A DNA stretch of 64,000 nucleotides from an uncultured Pseudomonadota bacterium (lineage in GTDB: Bacteria; Pseudomonadota; Gammaproteobacteria; Burkholderiales; SG8-39): positions 62,001 through 126,000 of the forward strand of contig CAILKO010000029.1 in NCBI GenBank assembly GCA_903834835.1. Direction: 5' to 3'. How positions within the stretch are numbered: the first letter of the stretch is position 1; each line of letters starts with the position of its first letter. Position numbers and translations under genes: made by a program. Shown in pieces: positions 26,223 through 34,370 of this stretch. Below the pieces are notes generated by a model. That model saw nothing but the letters and a program-made list of their open reading frames with translations, did no database searches and was not told the DNA's origin.

Positions 26223-27182
26223 TCAATCCAGCTTCAGATTCAGCCTGCGCACGATCGCATGCCACTGGTCGCGTTCCTGCAGCCAGAACTGATGGGACTG
26301 CTCGAGCGTCATCGCGGGCGGCTCGAGGCCCATGCCACGCAGCCGCTTGGCCGTTTCCGGATCGGCCAGCGCCTTCATCGCGGCGCCGTTGAGTTTGAGC
26401 TGGATGTCGCGCGGCGTGCCTGCGGGCACGAACATCGAGCCCCAGCCGGCGGCCTCGAGGCCGGGGAAGAATTCGTGCATGGTCGGGACCTCGGGGCGCG
26501 ATTTCCAGCGTTCCTTGCCGAAGATCGCGAGCGGCTTGAGGCGCCCGGAGTCCACATGCGCATCGGAGGTGTTCTGGCCGGAGATCACGAGCGGCACTTC
26601 GCCCGCGACGCCGGCCTGGATCGACTGGCCGCCGCCCTTGTAGGCGATCGGCGTGAGATCGATGCCGGCGCGTTCCTTGAAGAATTCCATCGTCAGATGG
26701 TGCACCGTGCCCATGCCCGAATGGCCGTAGCTGAGCTTTCCGGGATTGGCCTTCGCCTGGGCGAGCAGCTCCTTCAGGCTGTTGATCTTCGCGCCCGCGG
26801 CCGAGACGAGGATGAAATCGCCCTTGAAGGCGGGCGAGACGACCGCGAGTTCCTTCATCGGGTCGTAGGGCAGTTTCATCATCAGATGCAGGTAGACCGT
26901 GGAGCCGTGCTCGGCGACGAGCATGGTGTAGCCGTCCGGGTCGGCCTTCGCCACCGCGTTCGCCGCCGCCGTGCCGGAGGCCCCGATGCGGTTCTCGATC
27001 ACGATCGGCTGGCCGAGTACCTGCGACATCACGGGCGTGAATGCCCGGCCCACGAGATCCGGTGTGCCGCCCACGGCAAAGCCCTGGAACATGCGGATCG
27101 GTTTGTTCGGATAGGACTGCGCGTACGCTGTCGTGTGCGCGAGCGCGATAAGGCCGAGTGCGGTGGCGATGCTGCGTTTCAT
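26223..27182 (-). CDS. Bug/TctC-family substrate-binding protein
   Basis: The 319-residue exported protein has a signal peptide ending near A21 (AYA-Q), GFAVGGTPDLVGRAF, NRIGASGTAA, YGHSGMGTVHHLTMEFF and IAYKGGGQS. It ends LNLKLD like the Bug protein at 7069, to which it is closest in the window. Start: ATG 27182 with GGAGGAA. No carrier genes are adjacent. Confidence 0.92.
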   Translation of the reverse strand: MKRSIATALGLIALAHTTAYAQSYPNKPIRMFQGFAVGGTPDLVGRAFTPVMSQVLGQPIVIENRIGASGTAAANAVAKADPDGYTMLVAEHGSTVYLHLMMKLPYDPMKELAVVSPAFKGDFILVSAAGAKINSLKELLAQAKANPGKLSYGHSGMGTVHHLTMEFFKERAGIDLTPIAYKGGGQSIQAGVAGEVPLVISGQNTSDAHVDSGRLKPLAIFGKERWKSRPEVPTMHEFFPGLEAAGWGSMFVPAGTPRDIQLKLNGAAMKALADPETAKRLRGMGLEPPAMTLEQSHQFWLQERDQWHAIVRRLNLKLD

Positions 27183-27275
27183 GGTCGTCTTCCTCCCTGG
27201 TGGACGGCGGCTATGATGGCCGGGGCGTTGGTGGTCTGTAAAGAGATCCGTACCGATTCCTTGCATGCCCCGTGC

Positions 27276-28241
27276 TTACTGCGGCTTGAACCCCGCGATC
27301 TTCGCCAGGCTTGCCCACATCGCCTCCTCGTCCTGCAGCAGGCGTGCGAACTCATCGTTGCTGACGGCGAGCGGCTTGCCGCCGTTGCCGACCAGGAGCT
27401 TTTCGACCTCCGGGCTGGAGACCGCGTCGCGGATGGCAGCCGAGAGTTTTGATGCGACAGGGGCCGGCATGCCGAGCGGCGAGAGTATGGCTCCGATCAC
27501 GTGTGGCTGCAGGTTCGGGAAGCCCGACTCCGTAGTGGTCGGCACGTTCGGCAAAGCGGCCAGTCGCTGATTGCCGGTCACCATCAGGACCTTCAGCTTG
27601 CCGCCACTGAGCTGAGGCTGGACCGACTGCAAGGTCCCGAAGCTGGCCTGGATCTCGTTCGTTGCGAGCGCCTGGTTCATCTGGGGCGACAGTTTGTACT
27701 CGACCTGCTGCATCTTGATGCCCGCGATGCTCATGAAGGCAATCATAGGCAGCGCATGGACCGCGTTGGTTGCGCCGTAGTTGAATTTTCCAGGATTGGC
27801 CTTCGCCAGCTCGACGAACTCCTTCGCGGTAGAGACGGGCGTGGATACGCTGGTCGCGAACACGAACGGTCCCAACCAGAAGGGCGCAATCGGCTGCATC
27901 GCCTTGTACACGTCGAAGGGAGGGTCCTTCAGCATGACCTTGCTGATTGTCGACGGGGCGATATGCAGGATCGTGTAACCGTCCGCCGGAGACTGCTGTA
28001 CCTGGCTCGCTGCAAGCATGCCGCCGGCGCCGGGGCGGTTGTCGATGATCATCGCGATCTTGCTGCGCTCCTGGACGTTCTTGGCGAGCATGCGCGCATA
28101 CACGTCCATCGTGCCCCCTGCGCCGAAGCCGACCACCAGCCGCACCGGCTTGTTCGGATAATCCTGGGCCTGTGCCATGGGCACAAACGCCGCAACAATC
28201 GCCGCACCAGCGCCGATTCGCCATCCGATATTCATGGGCAT
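27276..28241 (-). CDS. Bug/TctC-family substrate-binding protein
   Basis: The 321-residue exported protein has a signal peptide ending near A25 (AQA-Q), PNKPVRLVVGFGAGGTMDVYARM, NRPGAGGMLAASQ and NYGATNAVHALPM. It diverges from the other Bug proteins in the central ligand loop (ALPMIAF instead of HHLxME), suggesting a different ligand. It is divergent from the bicupin gene across a palindrome at 28278-28293. Confidence 0.92.
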   Translation of the reverse strand: MPMNIGWRIGAGAAIVAAFVPMAQAQDYPNKPVRLVVGFGAGGTMDVYARMLAKNVQERSKIAMIIDNRPGAGGMLAASQVQQSPADGYTILHIAPSTISKVMLKDPPFDVYKAMQPIAPFWLGPFVFATSVSTPVSTAKEFVELAKANPGKFNYGATNAVHALPMIAFMSIAGIKMQQVEYKLSPQMNQALATNEIQASFGTLQSVQPQLSGGKLKVLMVTGNQRLAALPNVPTTTESGFPNLQPHVIGAILSPLGMPAPVASKLSAAIRDAVSSPEVEKLLVGNGGKPLAVSNDEFARLLQDEEAMWASLAKIAGFKPQ

Positions 28242-28277
28242 CCGATTTCCTCTCGATCGTGAGTAGCCAGTCTTCTA

Positions 28278-28293
28278 CGATACGTGCGTATCG
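28278..28293. promoter_or_regulatory. 16-bp palindrome CGATACGTGCGTATCG (operator candidate)
   Basis: CGATACG and CGTATCG form a perfect inverted repeat separated by TG. It is centred in the 109-base region between the divergent Bug (start 28241) and bicupin (start 28351) genes, which suits a dimeric repressor controlling both. The regulator is not in the window. Confidence 0.55.
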
Positions 28294-28350
28294 ACTTTTC
28301 TTCAAACGGGACATGATAAATTCGCGCCACCCAGAGGGAAAGGAAAATTC

Positions 28351-29460
28351 ATGAGTTCACAGCAAGCCGCACCGCGCTACGGTATCGACGCCTACATGGA
28401 GTGGGTGGAAAAAGAGGGCCTGCGGGTGATCGACGTTCCGTACGCGGACCTGCTCGACCTGCCGCTCGGAGACTGGCCGCGTTACGGGTGCAAGGGCGCC
28501 GCCGTGCACCTGAGGGGGCGCTGCGATTTCAGCAACATGTTCCTGCTCGAACTCGCGCCCGGCGCGTCGACCGAACCCCTCAGGCATCTCTACGAGGACG
28601 TGTATTACGTGCTCGAAGGAAGCGGCTGCACGCAGGTCGAAACGGCGGCCGGCAAGCACGTGTTCGAGTGGGGCCCGAAGAGCATGTTCTCGGTGCCCCT
28701 GAACGCGCGGCACCAGCACTTCAACGGGAGCGGAAAGACCAGGGCGCGGATCGTCACCACGACCGACATGCCGCTGGTGATGAACACTTTCCACAACGAG
28801 GAATTCGTGTTCGAAACGCCGTTCGATTTCACCGATCGCAAGGGCAAGGACAAGTACTTTGCCGGGGAAGGCGATCTCCTGCTGGTCCGTCCCGGCAACC
28901 ACATGTGGGAGACCAACTTCGTCCCCGACATGGAACGCATCGAACTCCAGTACTTCGGCGAGCGCGGTGCCGGAGGGACCAGCATCATGTTCGTGCTGGC
29001 GGACGGCCTCATGCATGCGCACATGTCCGAGATCCCGGTGGGCACCTACAAGAAGGCGCATCGCCATCCCCCCGGGTTTCACGTGATGTGCGTGACCGGC
29101 CACGGTTACAGCCTGCTCTGGTACGAAGGGGACAAGGACTTCGTGCGCGTGGACTGGCGCCACGGCGTCGTGTTTCCGCCTGAAGACGGTCAGCTCCATC
29201 AGCACTTCAATACCAGCGCCGAACCGGCGCGCTACCTTGCAACGCGGGTGGGCGGGATGCGCTATCCGTTCACCATGGAGCGCCGCCGCTCGATGATGGG
29301 CGAGCGCCCCGGGGCCGAGGCAACGAATTCGAAAAGTGTCCGTGATGGCGGCGACCAGATCGAATACGAGGACCAGGATCCGCGTATCCATGCGCTGTGG
29401 CTCGAAGAGATGGCGAAGGTGGGGGTCGAGCCCAAGATGAGCGCGTTCATCAAGAAGTAG
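28351..29460 (+). CDS. Bicupin protein
   Basis: The 369-residue protein contains two cupin barrels: the first around residues 55-130 (HLYEDVYYVLEGSG) and the second around 225-310 (AHRHPPGFHVMCVTGHGYSLLW, then HQHFN). Bicupins include gentisate and related dioxygenases and decarboxylases; I cannot assign a substrate. The C-terminal tail (residues 320-369) is charged. Start: ATG 28351 with AAAGGAAA upstream. It is likely co-regulated with the divergent Bug protein. Confidence 0.82.
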   Translation: MSSQQAAPRYGIDAYMEWVEKEGLRVIDVPYADLLDLPLGDWPRYGCKGAAVHLRGRCDFSNMFLLELAPGASTEPLRHLYEDVYYVLEGSGCTQVETAAGKHVFEWGPKSMFSVPLNARHQHFNGSGKTRARIVTTTDMPLVMNTFHNEEFVFETPFDFTDRKGKDKYFAGEGDLLLVRPGNHMWETNFVPDMERIELQYFGERGAGGTSIMFVLADGLMHAHMSEIPVGTYKKAHRHPPGFHVMCVTGHGYSLLWYEGDKDFVRVDWRHGVVFPPEDGQLHQHFNTSAEPARYLATRVGGMRYPFTMERRRSMMGERPGAEATNSKSVRDGGDQIEYEDQDPRIHALWLEEMAKVGVEPKMSAFIKK

Positions 29461-29558
29461 CCGGCCTCGACGGTACCTGGCGGTGGCGTGCGTTAGCGCA
29501 CGGAAGGGAACGCTACGGGAACCCATCATGAGCGTCCCGTAACCGACAGGTCCCGCGC

Positions 29559-30257
29559 GTGCCCACACTGCGTCGTTTCGTACTGCTGGCCGGTGCAACG
29601 CTGGGACTCGTCTCATCCGAGGTAGCGATGGCGATAGAGGAACCGGCGTTCGAGAAACTGGAGCAGAGCGGCACGTTCGAGATCCGGCAGTATCGCCCTG
29701 TCATCGTGGCGGAGACCCTGGTCGAGGGCGACATGTCCTCGGCCTCCAACAGCGGTTTCCGGCTGATTGCCGACTACATCTTCGGCAACAACCTCTCCGT
29801 GAGCGGGGAGGGCGGGAAAGCGTCCGAGAAAATCGCAATGACCGCACCCGTGTCGGTCGAACCTGCGGCGAAGTCGGAAAAGATTGCCATGACCGCGCCC
29901 GTAAGCATCGAGCCCGACGCCAATGCGGGAGAGCTCATGCGCAGCAAGCGCTGGCGGGTGCGCTTCACCATGCCGGCGAGCTACACGATGGCCACCCTGC
30001 CCAGACCGCGCAACCCCGCCGTCAGTCTGAAGGAAGTGCCCGGCAAACGCTACGCCGTGCTCGTCTTCTCAGGCCTCGCGGGCGAAGACAAAGTGCAGCA
30101 GAAAACCGAAGAACTCCTCGCGTGGGTGAAGACTACACACCGCAGCGCCGTCGGCACGCCGCAACTTGCGCGCTACAACCCGCCGTGGACGCTGCCGTTC
30201 TGGAGGAGGAATGAGGTGTTGGTGGAACTCGGCGTGGCAGCAACGGCCTCGCCCTGA
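29559..30257 (+). CDS. SOUL-family heme-binding-like protein, exported
   Basis: The 232-residue protein has a signal peptide (cleavage near AMA-I, residue 25) and the SOUL domain: FEIRQYRPVIVAET, SGFRLIADYIFGNN, KIAMTAPVS and VRFTMPASYTMATLPRP. The KIAMTAPV motif, single in most family members, appears twice in tandem (SEKIAMTAPVSVEP then SEKIAMTAPVSIEP). Bacterial SOUL proteins are presumed to bind heme or hydrophobic ligands; the role is unknown. Start: GTG 29559. Confidence 0.85.
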   Translation: MPTLRRFVLLAGATLGLVSSEVAMAIEEPAFEKLEQSGTFEIRQYRPVIVAETLVEGDMSSASNSGFRLIADYIFGNNLSVSGEGGKASEKIAMTAPVSVEPAAKSEKIAMTAPVSIEPDANAGELMRSKRWRVRFTMPASYTMATLPRPRNPAVSLKEVPGKRYAVLVFSGLAGEDKVQQKTEELLAWVKTTHRSAVGTPQLARYNPPWTLPFWRRNEVLVELGVAATASP

Positions 30258-30363
30258 CGGACGATACGCATCGTTGTTTGGCCTGACGTGTTGGCCGAGA
30301 AAGCCGGTTGGACTTGCCCCGTTGAGCGTGTGCCAGGAAGAAAATCCGGCTCGCCACTCAATA

Positions 30364-30383
30364 TAGTAACGTAAATGTTACTA
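30364..30383. repeat. Dispersed palindrome TAGTAAC-N6-GTTACTA (site b)
   Basis: The sequence is TAGTAACGTAAATGTTACTA, with perfect 7-bp arms. It lies in the 151-base gap between the convergent SOUL and LETM1-like genes, where no promoter is expected. Confidence 0.85.
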
Positions 30384-30408
30384 CCTATTATGAATCGGCT
30401 GCAGAACC

Positions 30409-30744
30409 CTACTGCGCAGGCGCAGCGCCCTCAGGCCGCTTTCCGCGCCGCCGATCGAGCCACCACGCAAGCACGGGCAGCATGGCAAACCCGCCGGGCA
30501 GGAAGATGACGGCGATGTAGGGGCTGAGGCTGGAGAGCCGCTTCAGGTGCTCCATGAGTTCGGCCTTGTCTTCCTTGCTCCACTGCTGCTTGTTGCGCGG
30601 CTTCATGAGCAGGGGCATGAGGCCCTTGACCTTGGAGAACTCGATGACCATGTGCTTTTTCTCGCGCTCGATGGTCATCAGGAATTTGCGCAGCAGGAGC
30701 GGCGACTGGAATACGCGGGCAGGCACTTTGGGCAGGGGTCTCAA
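30409..30744 (-). CDS. LETM1-like domain protein
   Basis: The 111-residue protein has an N-terminal basic segment, a KGLMPLLMKPRNKQQWSKEDKAELMEHLKRLSSLSPYIAV region resembling the LETM1 ribosome-binding-like domain, and one hydrophobic segment (FLPGGFAMLPVLAWWL). Bacterial LETM1-like proteins are mostly uncharacterised. The start is TTG 30744 with a poor ribosome site; an ATG 66 bases downstream (MTIEREKKH) is an alternative. It sits 12 bases after the yqjK-like gene. Confidence 0.7.
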   Translation of the reverse strand: MRPLPKVPARVFQSPLLLRKFLMTIEREKKHMVIEFSKVKGLMPLLMKPRNKQQWSKEDKAELMEHLKRLSSLSPYIAVIFLPGGFAMLPVLAWWLDRRRGKRPEGAAPAQ

Positions 30745-30756
30745 GGGGGTTCTTCT

Positions 30757-31071
30757 TCAGGTGGCTTCAGGCTTGCGCGTGCCGCCGGCTCTCAGGGCAC
30801 GCAGCATCCAGCGTCCGGCCTGCCACAGACCCAGGCCGGTCTTCAGCAAGCGCCCGGGCAGGCGGCGTTTGCCGCCAAGCGAAGCCACGGTGCCGAGCGC
30901 GGTCGCGCCCAGCACGAGCCAGGGACGCGCGCGCACCCATTGCACGACGGACCAGCCGCGTTCGGCATAGGCGATCGGCACGGCAAGCGGGACGAGGCTC
31001 TCGGCGATGCGCCGGCGGTCTTCCGCCACTTGCGCGAGCAGGGCCGCCCGGCGGGCGCTGCGGTCCTTCAT
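30757..31071 (-). CDS. YqjK-like protein
   Basis: The 104-residue protein begins with an Arg-rich helix (MKDRSARRAALLAQVAEDRR), as in YqjK, and has a basic C-terminus. The start ATG at 31071 overlaps the stop of the YqjE-like gene as ATGA. The order YqjD-like, YqjE-like, YqjK-like is that of the enterobacterial yqjDEK locus, linked to stationary-phase envelope and ribosome association. Confidence 0.78.
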   Translation of the reverse strand: MKDRSARRAALLAQVAEDRRRIAESLVPLAVPIAYAERGWSVVQWVRARPWLVLGATALGTVASLGGKRRLPGRLLKTGLGLWQAGRWMLRALRAGGTRKPEAT

Positions 31072-31472
31072 TTCGATTTCCGGTGCGCGTCGAGCGCCGC
31101 GCGGTCGCCCGACAACTCGGCAAGCGTGGCGGCGAAGGCGCGCGGACGGTTGCGTGCGATGGCGCGCGCCTTGACGATGGCGAGGCCTGCCGCCAGACCC
31201 AGCACGGCAAGCATCGAGGAGAGCACCACTACCCGGCTCTCCCAGAACAGCACGACGAGCAGCACTGCGGCAACGAAGCCCGCGAGCACGAGGCACAGGC
31301 CCGCAACCGCCCACAGCAGCGCCATCTCGGCGAGCAGGCCGCCCTGTTCCTCCAGTTCGTCCGCGACCAGATGCAGACGCGTCTGGAGCGCGCCGATCAA
31401 GGACTGCCCGAACTGCGCGAGCGCGTCCATCAGGCCGGCGCCGCGCGGAGTCCTTGGAGCCTCGTCAGCCAT
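31068..31472 (-). CDS. YqjE-like inner membrane protein (phage-holin-superfamily fold)
   Basis: The 134-residue protein has an amphipathic N-terminus and two transmembrane helices (about residues 48-75 and 83-102). It matches the YqjE / holin-superfamily III type. It is not a phage gene here, since it lies in a yqjD-E-K-like operon. Start: ATG 31472. It is coupled to the next gene by ATGA. Confidence 0.8.
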   Translation of the reverse strand: MADEAPRTPRGAGLMDALAQFGQSLIGALQTRLHLVADELEEQGGLLAEMALLWAVAGLCLVLAGFVAAVLLVVLFWESRVVVLSSMLAVLGLAAGLAIVKARAIARNRPRAFAATLAELSGDRAALDAHRKSK

Positions 31473-31489
31473 CGGTGCGCAGCTTGTTT

Positions 31490-31801
31490 CTAGCGGCGCG
31501 AGATCAGCATGCCGAGGATCACGCCGATGGCGGCGCCGATGCCGACCGCCTTCCAGGGATTCTCGTGCACGAAATCGTCGGTGGCGCGGGCGGCCACGCG
31601 GGCCTTGTCGCTCGCTGCGCTGCCCAGATCGGCCAGACGGCGCTTCGCGTCGATCATGCTTTCCTCGATGCGGGCGCGCGCGGCGACGACCTTCTCGCCG
31701 GCCTGGCTGGCGGTGGCGCGCAGCAGTTCCTCGGCATCCGACATCACAACCTTGAGGTCGGCGACCAGTTTGTCCTTGGTGACGGTGTCATCGTAGTCCA
31801 T
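31490..31801 (-). CDS. DUF883 (YqjD/ElaB family) membrane-anchored protein
   Basis: The 103-residue protein has a long amphipathic helix (residues 8-75) and a C-terminal anchor, NPWKAVGIGAAIGVILGMLISRR, with the GxxxG pattern of the YqjD/ElaB/YgaM family. In E. coli these proteins bind ribosomes at the membrane in stationary phase. Start: ATG 31801. It is the first gene of the yqjDEK-like operon. Confidence 0.85.
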   Translation of the reverse strand: MDYDDTVTKDKLVADLKVVMSDAEELLRATASQAGEKVVAARARIEESMIDAKRRLADLGSAASDKARVAARATDDFVHENPWKAVGIGAAIGVILGMLISRR

Positions 31802-31959
31802 GGTTTCCTCGCAAGTGCTTGATTGATGTTGCTTGAACAGTGTTGCTGAACGATTAAACAAGGCTTGAAGCCGGGGCTTGCAGCTTCCCGGTGAAGTTTA
31901 TCCTGTCGTGCGCAGGCGACCCGTGAACTTTGTTGCCCGGATTCGAACTTTCGGGCGCA

Positions 31960-32562
31960 TCAGAGGCCTGCCATCCAGGCGATGATCTGGGTCACGGTCT
32001 GGCTCGAGGCCAGTGCGAGCGCACCGGCCGCACCGCGCGCATCGGCGCTCGCCGCGGGCACCGCCAGCTCGAAGCTGCGCTGGCCGAGCAGCTTCCCGCC
32101 GCCCACCAGCGTGGCTCGCAGATGCAGCACCCCGCGCGAGGCGCTGGCCGAGTCGAAGACCTGGGTGAATTCCTCCAGTTCCACGCGCAGCGTGCGCTCG
32201 GCACGGATGCCGTCTCCGGGGGCGAGGACGATCGCGCCGGAAGCCGCCGCCGCGGCGCGCAGGCGCTCGGTGATCAGGGCCGGCGGCGAGGCGATCCAGC
32301 GGCTGGTGGCGTAGGCGCGCGGCTCGGCGGCCTCCGCATAGGCGAGACGGTAGTACATGGCCGAGGTATCCAGCCAGGTCGGGGCATCCACGTTCAGCAC
32401 GAGGAGGCTCCCTTTCAGGCGCGCGACGCCCGGCTGAGCGGCAGTCAGGGGGCCGAAATCCCAGGTGGTCGGCGGCGTGCGCGCAGCCTGGGGCAGGCTG
32501 CAGGCGCCGAGGACGGTGGCGGCCGCGAGAAGTAGGGTGCGAGTGAGGGCGAGCGTATTCAT
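31960..32562 (-). CDS. ABC-type transport auxiliary lipoprotein (PqiC-like)
   Basis: The 200-residue lipoprotein has lipobox LGAC (C21) and a central SAMYYRLAYAEAAEPRAYATSRW stretch typical of the ABC_trans_aux/PqiC family. Partners of MCE systems, these outer-membrane lipoproteins help carry lipids across the periplasm. The ATG overlaps the MlaD-like stop (TGATG). It is the last gene of the four-gene lipid transport operon. Confidence 0.85.
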   Translation of the reverse strand: MNTLALTRTLLLAAATVLGACSLPQAARTPPTTWDFGPLTAAQPGVARLKGSLLVLNVDAPTWLDTSAMYYRLAYAEAAEPRAYATSRWIASPPALITERLRAAAAASGAIVLAPGDGIRAERTLRVELEEFTQVFDSASASRGVLHLRATLVGGGKLLGQRSFELAVPAASADARGAAGALALASSQTVTQIIAWMAGL

Positions 32563-33518
32563 CAGCGGGCTCCTGCGGAAAAGCCGGGTTCGCCCGGGCC
32601 GGGCGCGGGGCCGGTGGTGCCGAACACCAGGCTCTGGGGCTGGTCGGAAAGGGTCTGTACGAAGCGGTCGAGCGAGCGGGTCTTGCGCACCAGATCGTCG
32701 GCCACGATGTGAATGCGCGGCAAGGTGTCCATCTGCAGCACGCGCGCGGCGGCGCCGATTTCATCGGCTGTCGCGGCCATGCTGTTAACGGCGTCGAGCC
32801 GGGCGTCGAGCTTCAGCGCCAGCGCGTTGCTGCTCGCCATCAGCGTGTCGGCCTTGGCGATCGCACCCTGTGCGCCGCTGAGCAGCGTCTTCGCTTCCTG
32901 CACCGCCTCGCGCGTCGAGCCGACGAGCGCCGGAAGCTGGGCCACCGTCGGGCCGAGCTTCTCGGCCACCAGGGCCGCATGCTCGGTGGTGCGCTCCACG
33001 TGGGCGAGCGTGCTGCGCAGCTTCTGCTTGAAGTCGCCGTCCAGAATCTCGCGCACGCCGTCGGCGATGCCGGCCACCGTCGCGAGCAGGTTCTCGCCCG
33101 AATCGAGGATGGAGGGCTTCAGCGGTATGGCCGCGATTTTCTCCGCCGCGCCGCTCCCCGGCACTGCATGGCCGTCGTCGGAGAGCGCGATGAAGGCGAG
33201 CCCGGTCACGCCGAGAAAGCCGAGCTGGGCATAGGTCGAGCGGTTCACCGGCGTATCGCGGTCGATCAGGATGCGGATCTCGATGGTGCCCGGCTGCTCG
33301 CGCGAGAGTTTCACGCTGTCCACCTTGCCGATCTCCACGCCGCGATAGCGCACCGGCGCCTCCACCTTGAGGCCGCTGACCGCAGACGTGGTGGTCACCA
33401 TATAGGGCATCAGCCGGCTGTCGTCGCTGCGTGTGAACCACCAGGCGACACCGGCGAGTGCGATGCCGAGCGCCAGGGTGAAGAGACCTGCTGCAAGGGC
33501 GTGGGCGCGATTTTCCAT
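32562..33518 (-). CDS. MCE-domain protein, MlaD-like
   Basis: The 318-residue protein has one N-terminal transmembrane helix (12-28), then an MCE domain (about 40-115: VSGLKVEAPVRYRGVEIGKV, GLAFIALSD), and a long helical C-terminal region (150-290). It is larger than MlaD and closer to the single-MCE proteins of Gram-negative intermembrane lipid transporters. It works with the ATPase and permease upstream to move phospholipids or other lipids. Confidence 0.9.
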   Translation of the reverse strand: MENRAHALAAGLFTLALGIALAGVAWWFTRSDDSRLMPYMVTTTSAVSGLKVEAPVRYRGVEIGKVDSVKLSREQPGTIEIRILIDRDTPVNRSTYAQLGFLGVTGLAFIALSDDGHAVPGSGAAEKIAAIPLKPSILDSGENLLATVAGIADGVREILDGDFKQKLRSTLAHVERTTEHAALVAEKLGPTVAQLPALVGSTREAVQEAKTLLSGAQGAIAKADTLMASSNALALKLDARLDAVNSMAATADEIGAAARVLQMDTLPRIHIVADDLVRKTRSLDRFVQTLSDQPQSLVFGTTGPAPGPGEPGFSAGAR

Positions 33519-33548
33519 GATGAGACCTCGGGGGACGTCGATGGCGGG

Positions 33549-34370
33549 TTAGGGGGTGCCGCGCGGCGGCGGCGCGACGGACAGCGCGCGCTTGCCGCGC
33601 TCGCCCTGGAAGTAGTTGCGCACAAAAGGGTGATCGAGTTTCGAGACCACATTGAGCGGCGCATTGGCGAGCACGCGGCCCTCCACCAGTACCGCGATGC
33701 GGTCGGAGAGCGACACGAGCGTATCCAGATCGTGGGTGATCATCACCACGGTGAGCTGCAGCTTGCGATGCAGCGAATGCACCAGCGAGACGAAGGATTC
33801 GCTGCGATCCGGATCGAGGCCCGCGGTGGGCTCATCGAGGAACACGAGCTCGGGCTCGAGCGCGAGCGCGCGCGCGAGCGCAATCCGCTTCACCATGCCG
33901 CCCGAGAGATCGGCCGGCATCTTGACCGCATGGCGGCGCTCGATGTCCACCATGTCGAGCTTCAGCATGACGACGTCGCGGATGAAGTCCTCGTCGAAGG
34001 CGCGCAGTTCGCGCAAGGGGAGCGCGATGTTGTCGTAGACCGAGAGCGCGGAATAGAGCGCGCCTTCCTGGAACAGCACGCCCCAGCGCTTGCGGATCTT
34101 CTTCAGGGTGGCGGCGGACGAACTGTGCACCGGTATGCCGAACACCTTGACTTCGCCGCGCGTGGGCGTCTCGAGCGCGAGCACCTGGCGCATCAGCGTG
34201 GTCTTGCCGCTGCCCGAGCCGCCGACGAGGGACACCACCTCGCCGTGCATCACGTCGAGATCGAGGCCGCGGTGCACGACGAAGCTGCCGAACTGGGTCC
34301 ACAGATCGCGGATCTGCACCACCGGGGTGCGCTCGTCCTCGAGCTCGGGCATCGGGGTGGCGGGGCGCAT
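33549..34370 (-). CDS. ABC transporter ATPase, MlaF-like
   Basis: The 273-residue ATPase has Walker A GGSGSGKT (50-57), Q-loop Q101, signature LSGGM (155-159) and Walker B with LVFLDEPTAGLD (D179, E180). The LSGGM-VKR signature is typical of MlaF-type lipid transporter ATPases. The start ATG overlaps the permease stop by one base (TGATG). It energises the MCE system. Confidence 0.93.
   Translation of the reverse strand: MRPATPMPELEDERTPVVQIRDLWTQFGSFVVHRGLDLDVMHGEVVSLVGGSGSGKTTLMRQVLALETPTRGEVKVFGIPVHSSSAATLKKIRKRWGVLFQEGALYSALSVYDNIALPLRELRAFDEDFIRDVVMLKLDMVDIERRHAVKMPADLSGGMVKRIALARALALEPELVFLDEPTAGLDPDRSESFVSLVHSLHRKLQLTVVMITHDLDTLVSLSDRIAVLVEGRVLANAPLNVVSKLDHPFVRNYFQGERGKRALSVAPPPRGTP

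Noticed and set aside
31068-31472. Holin-like gene as evidence of a prophage
   Set aside because: Its neighbours are yqjD- and yqjK-like genes, the standard non-phage locus, and no other phage genes are present.
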